Below, in pieces: positions 12,423 to 25,049 of a DNA stretch of 64,000 bases. Origin of the DNA: Melampsora larici-populina 98AG31 (taxonomy: Eukaryota; Basidiomycota; Pucciniomycetes; Pucciniales; Melampsoraceae); NCBI RefSeq assembly GCF_000204055.1, contig NW_006768816.1:447991-511990 (forward strand), given 5' to 3'. Position 1 is the stretch's first letter, and each line of letters starts with the position of its first letter. The notes under the pieces were generated by a model. That model searched no databases. It saw only the letters and a list, made by a program, of their open reading frames with translations, and had not been told where the DNA came from. A program made the position numbers and the translations under genes.

Positions 12423-13822
12423 CTACAAACCCCCGCGTGCCAACCATCCAGCTGTGATGAGATCTCGAGTTAATCTTAAATGGACTTCACTATCCCGAAG
12501 CTCTTGAGACGCACTGATGTAAGTGGTAAGTGATGGTGCGAGACGAGGGTCTCTAACATTGGGAACTACTTGTACTTGACTGTCGTAGTCCGTAATAATT
12601 GGGTCTTTTTCTAATCTTTCCTCGACAACCATATTGTGTAGTATGATGCAGCAATACATGATCTGCCTGAGATCACATATCTTCCAAAGCCGACCGGGTT
12701 GCTTTATTATTGCCCAACGAGCCTGAAGAATTCCAAATGTGCGTTCGATGTCTTTTCTTGCGGATTCTTGCCTTTCGGCAAAGAAAGATGTTGCAGGATC
12801 ACCCGGATGTCGAATTGATTTGACTAAAACCGGCCATGAGGGGTAGATACCATCAGCTAGATAATATCCTCGTGTGTATCTATTTCCATTGATTTCAAAG
12901 TGAAGATTGTCTTCCGTTCCTGTGCAGATACATGAACCAAATTGTAAATATAATCCTAACCATTTTGATCAAAAGAATGAATATGAACACACCCGAGAGA
13001 AATCTTGAAAACAAAGGGCTTGAATTCAAGATATTGATATCATTGAGAGATCCAGGTGATCCAAAAAAAGCGTGCCAAATTCTGCAACTTTTTGAAGCAA
13101 CCGCTTCTAGTACTATACTCGGTGATTTCTCCTTGCCTTGATACTGTCCTTGCCAAGCACTGGGACAGTTTTCCCATGCCCAATGCATTCCATCGATGGA
13201 TCCCTTACAACCAGGAAATCCCCGTTCTTCATATTCTTTCGTAATAGTCACTAACTCTTCCTCGTTTGGGGGTCTTAGAAATTCCGGACCGTAGATATCA
13301 ATGATTGCTGAGCAAAATTTCTTCAGCGCTTTGAGAGATGTACTTTCAGCTATCTTTAGATACTCGTCTGTTGCGTCCGGAGGTACTCCATACGCAAGCT
13401 GACGGAGAGCGGCAGTGACCTTCTGCTCAGTTGATAGACCATATCGTCCTGTACAATCCTATTTGAAGAAAGAATGAATGAGAGTGAAAAAAACAAAGCA
13501 ACTCAATCAAGCTCACAGGTCTTTGTTCCCAGTACTTATCATGCTGTACTAGCCGGGCGCAGATGTCTTTGAACATATCACTGGGCATTCGAAATCGACG
13601 TTGGAAGGTCTCTTCATTGTATCTTGGGTTTTCGGCGAGGTAGTCTCTGTGAAGTTGTGCATAGGCTTCTTCTCGATCCCTGTATACCATAATTTTCTTT
13701 TTCTTTGGGCGTTCATCACAGTTATCTTCTAAGCTGAGGTCTTCATCCATATCATCTAGGTCCTCTTGAATAAACTCTTGTGCTCTCTTGAGGTATCTTG
13801 AGAAGGACGTGCTCTTTACCAT
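12423..13822 (-). CDS. PIF/Harbinger DDE transposase
   Basis: A DDE_Tnp_4-type transposase split by short introns (about 13434-13500 and 12920-12990). The start is ATG at 13822 (MVKSTSFSRYLKRAQEF). An acidic and basic N-terminal region is followed by the helix-turn-helix region (RYNEETFQRRFRMPSDMF) and a mid-domain (LSTEQKVTAALRQLAYGVPP). The catalytic motifs are GSIDGMHW (first D), LNDINIL (second D) and SARKDIERTFGILQARW (E). The C terminus contains LHNMVVEE. No in-frame stop is seen outside the introns, so the copy may be functional. Confidence 0.85.
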
Positions 13823-14104
13823 CGTGATTTATCAAAAAAAGCTGTGTGGATTTGGTGGGGGATTGTGCAAATGCGTGGATGGTGGATATTTTGAGTTAGT
13901 AAACTTTGATTACTATCAACCAGTGTGGAAACTCAAATTATCCCTCGAAGATAGTTAACTACTCTGCCATTACCTCGACACGAGTGTGAAAATTGGTCGA
14001 GGTAACTATTTTTTTACTTAATGTAGCGGTTGCTACCGCAAGAGACCAAGTTAACAACCGCAAACGAGTGCGGATGCTCTCAGTGCTGCATCCCTGGGTA
14101 TCGT

Positions 14105-14213
14105 ATCCAATCGGCCGATACCGTACCGGTCCGTCCTCCCAATAGTATCTGGTCCTGGATACTTTACCAAGTATCTGCGATACTATACTAGTAAAGTATA
14201 GGTGGCGGCGTTG
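14105..14213. repeat. hAT-1 right subterminal block, right half and terminal repeat
   Basis: This continues the GTATCG/GATACT cluster interrupted at 6491. It ends with GGTGGCGGCGTTG at 14213, whose reverse complement (CAACGCCGCCACC) resembles the tips of the hAT MITE at 38073. I read it as the right tip of hAT-1, although no matching left tip or target duplication was found. Confidence 0.5.
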
Positions 14214-17200
14214 CTTATAGGAGCATACCAGGGTCCTATGTACACCCCTCCCCTCTTGGCTTTCAGAGATCCCCCAATCTTTTATTACACACTACTTTCA
14301 AAGAACAATTCAAGTTCAATTGAAGTAACATCAAGAGTCTTATACACAAGACCAGTGATAACTTCTTAACCTTTGTTTGCTTCCTGATTAAAAGTAAGTA
14401 ATACTGTTCTGTTCACCCCTTTCTTCACCCTCTACTTCCCTCGTGTAGAAACAAATAAGTTGTGGACCTCAAATCAACCCAAGCCTAGTGAGCCAAATAC
14501 AGGCACTTTGTTTGGTGACCATAGAAACAACCAGTTTAGTGAACTCTACATCACTATTCAATATGTCAAACAGAAGATTGAAGGGAAGTTCTGGATCCAA
14601 CTTCAATAACACTTTTATTATGATCAAAACATCTTTTTAAAGCGTCAACTGACTGAAGTCTGTCTAGATTTGTCCCAACAGACCAGTTAGCCTCTTTTCC
14701 TTGCACTTATTTCTTATAATTCATTCGGAATTACAATACATTTTGAAATCTAAGTATAATTACTGGAATTAAAATAAACAAACTGGCCATTAGTGAGCAT
14801 TGAGCAATCAAAAGAGTACCCAATCCTCATAAAACACCTGATTTTGATCAACACCGTCACTGGATACTACTTTTAATCATTGAGTGATTCTTATGAATGA
14901 ATTTCAATGAATCAAATTCCATTGGTTCCAGTGAGATTTGATCTTTTTGATTTTTTTTTAGGTGAAGGCTTCTATATATACAAGCAGCACTTGTGATTTT
15001 GATAGATTGCAAGGAACATTTGCTTTTATTGAAGGCTACTTCCTCTTGTTTGTAAGCATCAAGTACTTTATATCATTGATGAATGCTTTTGAAACATCTA
15101 AATTAATTTCAAGGTCAATTTTGATCTTATTGATTATGAAGAGGTTCTGCTTGTGTTTCACACTAGTAGGTACAGCTTGACCTTCTTCCAAAAGAGGGAG
15201 ACCTTCTCAGCCCTGTGCACATGTGTATTGATATCCACTCAGATACATATCCACAATATCCAATTTCTGGAAGTCCTCTAGAGTTCTGGATCATTGGTAT
15301 AAATAATGAGCCCACCATGAATACTTTTGTTCAAAAAACAACACATTGAATATCATGTTTTTGTGACTTGCAACAAGGGCTTTGTGCTACTACTTGTGCC
15401 AATTGTCTGAGTAAAAAATGTGATTGTTGATAACTTTTTCTTTTTCTTTCCCAAAATAATTCATGGTGGGAATACATCACACTTTCTTGGCCAACTTAGA
15501 AATATGTAATTTTTGAAAACTTTTTCATTTTTTGTCAAAAAGAATTCATGGTGGGCTCATTTTTTCAGTTGAGAGAGAATCTCTAAAAAAATGATGATAA
15601 GCAACCTCTTAAACATGCCCAGCTTCCACTTCCATGTGCTAACTCAGAAAACATGATTCTTGATAAATTTTGCATCTTTTGTCCAGCATTCATGGTGGTT
15701 CATTTTTTGCCAATAATAGGACTTTCTGAGTATATGCTCATTTTGAACCGCTGACATGAGCAAGTGCATACATAATCAGACCAACCTTCCCACTCAGCAC
15801 AATTGGCTCTCAATATCATACTTGATGTTGGATCAAAGAGTTCAGTATGAGTCTCTGCCTATCACCAATAACATTTTCTCTTTTGTGTCTGTATCATATA
15901 TATATCTAGAGATTTCTCCCTCATTAGTTATTTACAGGATTCCTCCAATTTTTAATAAGCAACTTCAAATATGAACCAGACATATGGCTGTACTTGAATT
16001 AAATGATATGAAACAAATATTATCCTCTTTTACACAAATCCAGAAGTACAACTTTTTACAAACATGATTAATATGTGATGAGGTGGCTCAGGTCAAAAAA
16101 TATGGCTAAATCTTTGCAAAGCGGGAAAAGTTTTTACTGTTACTGTATTTCTTGTTTTGTGAAAGGACATGATCAACAGCACCTAGGAAACTTTCTTGAG
16201 AGCTCATAAATTGATCAATTGTTCTCTTTTCAAACAAACTGCCAGTTATCCATTACTCTTGATACTATTTGTTTCTTGTTCTCGTCAAGTTGATTACCCC
16301 GTTGCCTTTACTTTCTGGTTGTTTTTGTGAATTTTCATGAATTTACTTGCCATACAAATCAGATGTTCAAATATAAGACATGATACATGCAAGAAATGCC
16401 ACAGCCACCATGTCATTGATCTTACCTGGAGGATTTTGAGCTATGTCGTGATCTTTTTGGATGTTCAAAGCAAAACAATGGGGGTCTTGGTCAGTCAATT
16501 TTTTTGTCTTCAAAATCCTTTTTTGTTATGATCACATTTTTAGAATTTCAAGGCGACAATATTCCTTAAAGCCGATTACAAATTCTGCTGATGTTCTGTT
16601 TCCATAGGTATGATCTAAAAAGATGAAATGCATTCTGCATATATGGGGTGTAACAAGATTTTCCACGACATACATAGAAATTGTCATCATGATTCTGCAC
16701 TTGAGATGAATTCTCTCAACGAAGAATGATAGGAGCTCTGAGGGTTCGAGAGTTCAAGGATACTTTTTTTGTATATGACCAAAGCGGATCCCATATATAC
16801 ATACGATGCATGCTATAATATCAATCAATTGCTCAATGCTAGTCACACAAGGACGATGTTAAGCTAAACTGTGCTCTTATAAAATAACTGTGATGAATTG
16901 GGTCCTCGATAAATAGCCTATAGGTAACGTCTGGTAACGTACGTATGTACATCTAGATGTTGACAAGGTGCCAAGACTCAAGAGCTGCCAAGAGATATTG
17001 AATGCTGGGTTGCCTCGGTTGTTGATACAAGTTTAGTTCATGATCACGATTGTGAAGAGCGTCATCGATGAGACTGAACTGCATTATTGAGAAAGTCAGT
17101 TTTCAAGTTGGAGTTGTGGACTGTTGTGGATGATCTCATTCTCCTCATCCTCTTCACATTGCATTCTTGATGGTACACTTGAGTCCGAATTGAACTTCGA

Positions 17201-17239
17201 CTCTTCAAAAATCACTCAACATTTCAGATCGAACACACG
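14214..17239. other. AT-rich intergenic region upstream of the first transporter
   Basis: There is no gene that I can support. The motif ATTCATGGTGG occurs directly near 15461, 15544 and 15690 and inverted at 15309-15319. The 17.1-17.2 kb part is the likely promoter of the transporter. The short frames here lack homology that I can recognise. Confidence 0.5.
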
Positions 17240-19674
17240 ATGCCTTTCAAGCTTGTAGGTCAACCTTTGCTATATGCAATATCAACCTTTGCAAGCTTGG
17301 GTGTCTTTTTGGTGAGTTCATGTATTCCTTTCCCTCAACAAAGGTTCTACAAATGTTAGGGAAACATTATGCTGAGGACTTTTTGATGGTCTAGTTTGGA
17401 TATGATCAAGGTGTTATGTCAGGGATTATTACAGGACCTTACTTTAAATCATTCTTCAATCAACCCACGCATTATGAGATTGGAACAATGGTCGCGATTC
17501 TTGAAATTGGAGCTTTTAGTAAGTCTATCAATCACTTATCGACTTCACTCATGAAGATTCACAACGATCTGATGTTTTTGATTTGTCGTTTAGTCACTTC
17601 GATCATTTCAGGTCAATTAGGAGATTTAGTAGGACGAAGACGTACACTTTTTATCGGAGCTGTTATTTTTACTATCGGTGGTGCAATTCAAACTTTCGCC
17701 GATGGCTTCTCAACGATGATATTAGGTAGAATCATCTCTGGATTTGGGGTGGGGTTTCTCTCGTGAGTTTTTGAGTAATGTCACCCGAGGAATGTGATCG
17801 AGAATTTATAGCAGCTAGAGCTTCTCACATATCTCATGTCAAACGGGACTTCGATTTAGGATCAATCCTTGTCTACCTCCATTTGGGCCACATCACTCAT
17901 TTATATATCTGTCGTATTGCTCGCGCTGACTTACTGTTCTGCGCTGTTTCGATTTGTTTTGGATATCTTTAGGACTATCGTACCAGTCTACCAATCTGAG
18001 ATCTCACCCGCTGAACATGTGAGTTGATCGATTGATTCTCCGATTGGAAAACCCAACTTTCATCATTTGATCTCATGTCGGAAACTGATTATCTTCTTAT
18101 CTTCTTCAAAACCAAAAGCGAGGACAACTTGCTTGTATCGAATGGACCGGGAACATCTGTGGTTACACATCATCAGTATGGATAGATTATTTTTCATCTT
18201 TTATAGAATCACATTGGTCTTGGCGACTACCACTTTTATTTCAATGTATCATTGGTGCAATCTTAGCCGTTGGATCATTAATCATTCCAGAAAGTCCAAG
18301 ATGGTTATTAGATACAGATCAAAATGTAGCTGGAATGAGAGTCTTGGTTGATCTTAATGGTGGTGATCCTAGATCTGAACGTGCTCGTCAAGAATATCTG
18401 GAAATTAAAGAAGCCGTTTTAGATGACCGATTAAACCCTGATCGGTCTTACAGAGCTATGTGGACTAGGTATAGGGGGAGAGTGTTATTGGCGATGTCTT
18501 CCCAAGCATTTGCTCAGCTGGTATGATCTTTGTTTCTCTCACTTCAAATATTCGTATTTACGAAGAAAAGAATTAAACTCCGACACAATATTTCTTATTT
18601 TCTGGATGTCTGACTCTTAGAATGGTATCAATGTGATTGCTTATTGTGAGTGCTCTTTTGCATTTCACTCAAATATTGTTCAATGTGACAGAGAAAGCTG
18701 ACTTTTATTCTATTCTTCCTACGACAGATGCACCACTTGTATTCGAATCAGCAGGATGGATTGGTCGTGATGCAATCTTCATGACTGCTATCAACGGACT
18801 AGTATACATCGCAAGTACAATCCCACCGTAAGTCAGACCCTAATTACCTATACATTTATATACATTCATGATGTCTGAATTCTCCGATTTTGTGATCAAC
18901 AGATGGTATCTTATGGATCGATGGGGAAGGCGCTTTATTCTCTTATCAGGAGCAGTAGGAATGACAGTGGCATTGACCACAATGGGTTGGCTTATTCACC
19001 TCGATGCGCCATTCACACCAATCGGAGTGGTGATTTGTGTGATGATTTACATCTCGTGAGTGTTTATGATACTCTTTTATATTTAAATTTTTGATAATCT
19101 TCAAATTAAATCGATGTAAATTTTGATTTGATAGTTGTTTTGGGTACTCATGGGGTCCTATTCCCTGGTTATACCCACCTGAAATCATCCCTTTACCTTT
19201 CAGGGTTAAAGGAGTTTCAATTAGTACAGCAACCAATTGGTTCTTCAATTATATCATTGGTGAAGCTACACCTGTCTTACAGGACCTCATCAGTTGGCGT
19301 CTTTATCCTATGCATGCTATTTCTTGTATTTTGAGTTTCATTCTTGGTTAGTATCTTTACTATCTCTATTCCTCTATCCTCTTTACTTACATTCATGTTT
19401 TTCTCTTGCAGTTTATTTTGCATATCCAGAAACATGTGGTGTACCACTAGAAGAGATGGACGAGTTATTTGGGGATGTTGGATTAGAAGACACGGAACAT
19501 CAATCATTAGTGAATTCGGAAAGATCATCAATTCGAAATGCTTTAGAACCTCCCAATTTAATTGAAATTGATGAATTCGAGAGATTGAATCCATTGAGAC
19601 GTCCATATTGGTTTTCTAGATTAATAAGAAGGGAAGATCATTCACCTATGTTGGTTTCTAGTGAAGAGGATTGA
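17240..19674 (+). CDS. MFS sugar transporter (SP family)
   Basis: A twelve-helix major-facilitator sugar porter of the plasma membrane, expected to import hexoses or related sugars by proton symport. It begins at ATG 17240 (MPFKLVGQPLLYAISTFASL) and about nine short introns separate ten exons. Diagnostic motifs in order are FGYDQGVMSG in helix 1, GRRRTLFIGA after helix 2, VPVYQSEISPAEHRGQL, PESPRWLLDTD before the central loop, QLNGINVIAYYAPLVFESAG in helix 7, DRWGRRFILLSG, GPIPWLYPPEIIPLPFRVKG and PETCGVPLEEMDELFG near the end. A hydrophilic tail follows to TGA at 19672. It is convergent with a close paralogue ending at 32387. Substrate is not decidable from sequence; the FGYDQGVMSG form is common in STL1/hexose-type fungal porters. 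Confidence 0.9.
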
Positions 19675-21872
19675 AGAAGAATCAGGGGTTTTGTATATTT
19701 TATTAAGGCAGATTTTATGATTTGTTGATATAGTTCAGATCTAGGGTTTCTTTTGTTTTGTTTTGTTTTGAGGATGGCTAGAGGGAAGGTAACAGACGAG
19801 AACTTGCTTTTTGTCATTTTCTTGAATCTGGTTTTTTCTTTGATTTTGTCTTCTGTCTTGTTTTCATTAAAACAAGAAAAAAGCATGTTCTTTGTCTTTC
19901 TTTCTTTCTTCTTTGTCTCTTTCTCTTGCATATCTTGTGTTCAATTTTGTTGGAAAATTTGAAGATACCAAAACCAGTATAGATAGACAGTCCTTTTCAT
20001 TTTGTTTTGATTTGTTTGTAGATAAGAAGAGTTTTTTTACTTGAAATGATGATTCTTTTTATCAATTCTGGAAGCAAATGTGATGTGTTTTCCCTGTGAG
20101 TGTTTCAATTCACAAACTGTGTGTTTCCTCATAAGACTTGATTCAAGGTGTACTTGCCTTTTTTCAGAGGTGATTGATTTGATTTTTTCACACAACACTG
20201 ACAGGACAAGTACTTGTGGTCAGATGATCATCTGACGAAAGATGCAGAGGCCAAAGAGAATTTCAAAGCCTTTGGTAACTCTTGGGGACCATGTCTTAAC
20301 TATCTCTCATCAGAATGTGAGATGGCCATCTCTGGAATCTTCAAAAAGTGGAATGTCATTGTTAGATGAGTGTGCAGATGCCCCCTAGATGAAGAGGTTC
20401 ATGTGGAATTGCCAACCCATCTCATAACCCTTATGGTTGTATCCTCAAATCAATTAAACAAAGGAAGGGTTTGCTTAAAAAACTGGTCAAAATTGACCAA
20501 ACTCTCCAACTACTCACCAATGGAGGAACAAGTTTTGGACTGGAGGCAGAAACCAGTTGGATTTGCACATCTGCACCTACCAACTTTGCACAAAACCCAA
20601 CTATATGCTTGGAGAGCAGCAATAACAACAATCCTTTGTGCCCTACATCCCTTCTTCTGTTATCACACTATCATAGCCTCAGCCATCACCATTTTCATCA
20701 AGTCACCATCTGCCATCATCTCACTTTCTATACAGCACCCCTATTGATTTCAGGAATCAGGCACACATATCAACAACTTTGATTTCAACTATTGACACAA
20801 AAACCTGGCCAACATCTTCAACCAATGCAGGCCAAGCTCTCAGGCTGAGCGCCAGACACAATGACCCAAGGGGCCCAGCCCCCCTAACCCTTGGGGCAAG
20901 GGTTTGGTCAAGTGTTTTGGGCACCCAATACAGCTTGCCCCCCAAAAGGTACAGGTGCGGGGGGATAAGTATAAAGCCCTTGTGGCTTACCTGCAGTTTG
21001 TGAGCAAAAAAAATGATTTCAAACTTGTAAAGACAGTGACAAGATAACTAGAAAACAGTAGAGAAAGTGATGAGAGGTTTGAGAAAAAAGAATCAAAAAT
21101 ACAAGAGGCCAGTGTTGAGGAAAAAAGAAAAGTATATGTTGATGACAATTTGAATGTCTCACACATCAAGTTTATGAGGGAGATACATAGGCCTAAAGAG
21201 ACAAATTGGGACACAAAAGGATCTCTACACTCATAGGATTTGAGAAGCTCATTCAGGTCCTATAATAGACTCTGTCTTACCAAGGGCTCTCTGGGATGGA
21301 GTTCTGGTACCCCAAATTGCAAGGTACATCTTTGCTATCTTAGCAAGTCCTGGTAGGGAGTCCTCCTTCCTTTTCCAACATGATACTACATTCCCCCAAT
21401 GACAGTAAAAATCACCCAAATAGCAACTGATTTCACTTCCAATGATGGAGTATGAGATTGGTTCTTTGCTTCCATAGATTGCTGTGGGAAAGCAATTAGG
21501 TTTGGTCTTTGTGTTTTTATCTCAGGGATTGGAGGAACCAGGGAAAAAGTTGATGCTATGTCAATGAATTGTTGCTTGAAGTTTTTGGAAGCTGTGCCAC
21601 CCTTCATAAAAAATCTCTGCTCAATCCTAGGCATGCAATTTCTTGAATTAAAATCTTCAATAATTATTAGCAATGATTAATAATATAAAGAACTTCTTAC
21701 CTCAAAGAACTTCATCTTGGGGCATGGGTTCTGTTAGGACTTGGTGTGGGGGTTGGCAAGCTGTGAGAGATGTCAAGGGTCCCTGTGCTAGTAGATGTAG
21801 ACTGCAATGTGAAGAACATTAAAAATCTGCTTGACTAGATCTGAGGATGTGGTAGTCTTAGGGCACGTGCAC
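19675..21872. other. Intergenic region without recognised gene
   Basis: This is the 3' flank of the first transporter (T-rich, 19740-19960) followed by sequence with only short unsupported frames. A short C/G-rich patch at 20860-20960 is unlike the surroundings. Nothing further was recognised. Confidence 0.45.
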
Positions 21873-21875
21873 TTA

Positions 21876-22020
21876 GGGCACGTTCACTTAAGTGATTTCT
21901 GGTGAGAAATCACATTCTGCAGAATTTAAAGTGTCTATTTGGTAGTATATGTTTTGTTTTTGCATTAAAAAATTTACGGAATGTGATTTCTGGTCAGAAT
22001 TTCCTCAAGTGAACGTGCTC
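21876..22020. mobile_element. Tourist-like MITE, copy 1
   Basis: A 145-bp unit with tips GGGCACGTTCACTT and AAGTGAACGTGCTC, an internal inverted pair around TGATTTCTGGT, and TTA directly outside both ends, as in PIF/Harbinger-type MITEs. A second TTAGGGCACGTGCAC lies 15 bp further left and may be a duplicated tip. A sister copy is at 25947-26091. Confidence 0.8.
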
Positions 22021-22023
22021 TTA

Positions 22024-22900
22024 GTACAAGTGTACTGGCTATGTATAAGAATATGTCTCATGACACCACTCCCCCCTTAATGACTTGAAGCCCTCTGGAT
22101 CATGGGCCAGCATCATTCCACTTTATTACATATTACATTCCGTCCTTTGGTGTATTTGGTCCTTGCTGATCCTTCTAAAAGGCAGGTTCCTGATTGTCTT
22201 CTGGAATAATTCTCATTCCAACCAACAACCATCACCATTTCATTATAAGCTTACATATCTTTTCTCCTGTGAACCATGATTTCATTTTTTCTGCCAATTC
22301 TCACTGGATTATCTGATTTTACCTCACCAATTTTGCCTTCTCATCTTACCAACACTCCATTTGCCATGGATTGCATTGAACTATTTCAATCAGTGTGCTT
22401 CAACTTATCCTTGCAATGTTGAACAGCTATTCATCTGCCACAAAGATCAAGGCTTGTACCTTGTATGTGTTGGGGCCAATGGATGTTTATGAGGTGGTCA
22501 GTGTTCAAGATGATGCTTTCATCACCTGACAATATCAAAATCATAATTGCACCAAGATAATTAGAATTCAAACTTGTAAACTTGTGGGGAGGTTGAAATT
22601 GGAGTTGACAACTGTGACTCACAGTGACCTTATAATGCACATTAACTACAATATTGACTCTAGGTATATCTTATTCATGATGTTTGCTCAAAATGCCTGA
22701 AGAGGTCAATAAGACTGTATTGGAATTATGGAGTATTGACTTGACTTGAAGTGCTTGTGAGAACAACAAGGTACTTGCCCTTTTACATTCAAAATACAAT
22801 ATGGATCAGTTGTTTACTTCGAGGTTGTTTAAGACTGACACTGCTGGAGTATGAGGTCCTTGCAATGAGGCAATTGATTCCACATTGTACGATTTTTACA
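22024..22900. other. Intergenic region without recognised gene
   Basis: AT-rich sequence leading into the diverged repeat block. Only short unsupported frames were seen. Confidence 0.4.
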
Positions 22901-23709
22901 CTTGAGTGACTTTGTCAGAGACGTGTTAAAGGTTTTAAGTAACTTCCCAATTGAACTGGTGCAGGCATGCCCGCATAGTATCTAGTACATCTAGAGCTCA
23001 TAACCAATGATTGATTTTGAGCTATCACCCACCCAGCAAATACAAGTAGATACAATAGATAGGAGGTAAGCAACAGACAAGGGAGAGTTCTCACTATCTG
23101 AAGAACTCTCTGTAGAATGTTTTTTGCAGACCTCCTTGGAAATCAGGTCTTGTGGTGGGGAGAGTTCAACAAAGAACAATCCTTATAGGTAGAGACCTAC
23201 CTCCTGCTATAAAACTTCCCTCACCTGGAAATAAGCTAGGCAAGGGAAGGGTGATCATTGGTGCAATGTACATGATGTTATAAAATTGAATGCATACATC
23301 AGGTAACTTTGTTCACTTTGACAAAATTGTCTCAAGAATTGATTACATATACCACCATAGCTACTCAGGCAATGATCCTGAAGGCCTTTGTCAGTAACAG
23401 AAAGGTATTACATGACATTTAGTTGAGGGGGTTACACCAACATTTTGAATCAGTGTATGTAGTCAATTTTTGGAATACTTTTGAAACATTACAGCATCTT
23501 TTGTACAGGATCTCTGAGTATGTTGTCTTGTACTTTGTGCTTCCTCTCTACATTTCCGCCAACCAACCGTTTTGGTAGTATCACTCATATACAGTGAACA
23601 AGCTTCAAAGTGTAACATGTCACATTTAACTTGCCCCAATATGTATACATAATTGGTCAAGTCAATAATCCCTCCTATGTAATAATATGAGTCATTTGAT
23701 TACACACTG

Positions 23710-24401
23710 TCAGACATCTATGTGCAAAACATCACAAACAGGTTTATGCACAAAAAACACTAACATTATGGTCAAGGTCACTGCTACAATTAGTCTGGTC
23801 TCCTTGTTGAACAAAACAGCAACATTATATCCCTCGGCTTTCCAATTGACATAATAGATATTTCTTCCACTGTCCAATGCCTCTATGTTGGGAAAATGAT
23901 TTCAGACCACTACTCATTTTGATGATATTGTGAGTATCTACACTGGGTGTACGTGGTAGCATGGGGTCTCTGGTTTTGAATCCGCCGCTGCATGCCTTTT
24001 CAATAAAACCTATTCAATGAGTATTGATGTTCCATAAATGCAATATCATCTATGCTAAATCAGCTTCCGCAAAACAAAACAAAACATTTGGTTTGAAATT
24101 CTAGAAAAGCTTGCCTGTTGAAGACATTGGCCTGCCATTGCATGTGATAGTTGCATGTGGAGAAATGGTATTGCTGATACCTCCGGGATCATGCAACACA
24201 TTACTGATGACAACATCTGAAAATGTTTCACAGGCAACACGGGATGCTGTTTGCCAGTCTGCAAGAGTCCAAAAGATGGAAGTTGCTAGACCACATGGTA
24301 TATTCAATTTCATCTCAAGACTTACCTGTAGCCAAGTGTGCATTCATCAATGCAAAAGCCATTGATAGCTGGATTAAAGTCCATAACAAGTTCTTCATCA
24401 T
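23710..24401 (-). CDS. Small secreted protein, paralogue B (candidate effector)
   Basis: Unrecognised family. Exons are 24401-24326, 24258-24115, 24009-23953 and 23882-23710 (76, 144, 57 and 173 nt), which sum to 450 nt, or 149 residues plus stop. Introns are 67, 105 and 70 nt; the second would be GC-AG (ACAG/GCAAGC to GAATAG). Exon 1 encodes a signal peptide (MMKN, then a hydrophobic core LLWTLIQLSMAFALM). The mature part has four cysteines shared with the other copies (VACE, ITCNG, KACSG, KPVCD), a YYVNWKAEGYNVAV segment and a hydrophobic stretch before the C terminus (LTIMLVFFVHKPVCDVLHID). If intron 2 is retained the frame stops early (about 78 residues), so a short isoform is possible. 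This is the most divergent copy. Confidence 0.6.
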
Positions 24402-24510
24402 ATTGAGTAGAGCACAAGCCAAGTTTTATTGTAATAATATGGAAGTTATAAAGTGAAATCGAAGTTCAACACAAGCGATCTTGATCCTACTTCTGTTGAA
24501 GGAGTGGAGC

Positions 24511-24518
24511 CTTTTATA
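24511..24518 (-). promoter_or_regulatory. TATA box of secreted-protein gene B
   Basis: TATAAAAG on the minus strand, 110-117 bp upstream of the ATG and conserved in position in the other copies. It fits a core promoter with a transcript start in the roughly 80 bp before the ATG. Confidence 0.5.
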
Positions 24519-25049
24519 TTGTGGTCTGAGATCAAGAATTGCACCTCTTGAGACCTTGCTTTGCAGGCTTCTCTTTTAAGGTTTTTATTTTTTCTTGATG
24601 CACTGCCTGAAAAGTCATACAGAATATGCATTCTTGTATGACCAATAGTCCCTCTCAATTAGCAGGGTGCTACCCAAGAATTAACCAAGTCAAAAAAAAC
24701 CATTTGAATCATGAAAAGATTACAATTTGTTTCAACTTCAGATTCTCATAGATGACAATTGCACTGAAAAATCACCCGGTGAACACGTAGCTGACTTTAT
24801 CTTCAAACCACACTTCACTTTGATAATCAATTCACAAAGCTTCATATCTCCGTGAGCAAGTCATTGACTGTTCTGCACTTGGCCTACTCAGTAGACTTGG
24901 GATGGACCTTGTCTAGAAAATCCTGAGTGCCACTTGCCGGCTGTGGCACTCAACAATAGTGCTCATCATTTTTTTCTTGTTGAGTTTGCAGGGTCTGCTC
25001 CCAAGTTGGAACACACCATTTAAGTAAATTATGTGAGTAATATATTATG

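Larger units (their letters stand above)
10737..14079. mobile_element. PIF/Harbinger transposon with two convergent genes
   Basis: Terminal inverted repeats GAGCATCCGCACTCG and CGAGTGCGGATGCTC bound the unit, with a 3-bp duplication TCA outside both ends. Further GCGGT/ACCGC repeats lie just inside. It carries the standard Harbinger pair: a Myb/SANT-type DNA-binding protein on plus and a DDE transposase on minus, converging on a minisatellite. The usual PIF/Harbinger duplication is TWA, so TCA is a small deviation. The whole unit sits 17 bp inside the right tip of hAT-2. Confidence 0.9.
6492..14096 (+). mobile_element. hAT-2, complete hAT transposon carrying a nested Harbinger
   Basis: The left tip CAGGGATGCAGCACTGAG is mirrored by the right tip ending in CTGCATCCCTG at 14096. 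GGTATCGT is present immediately outside both ends (6484-6491 and 14097-14104), a perfect 8-bp hAT target duplication. Clusters of GAGTA/TACTC motifs lie inside both ends (about 6505-6740 and 10470-10736). The transposase gene is at 7303-10298. The right tip is separated from its subterminal cluster by the Harbinger insertion; without that insertion hAT-2 is about 4.26 kb. Confidence 0.9.

Noticed and set aside
6343..14213. GTATCG blocks as an independent element with hAT-2 inside
   Set aside because: No left tip matching the right tip was found near 6320; contiguity with the hAT-1 gene makes a hAT-1 right end more likely, though not proven.
23463..23660. 65-codon frame downstream of secreted-protein genes B and C
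   Set aside because: Open in both copies, but about as similar as the surrounding non-coding sequence and disrupted by a repeat junction in copy A; insufficient as a gene call.
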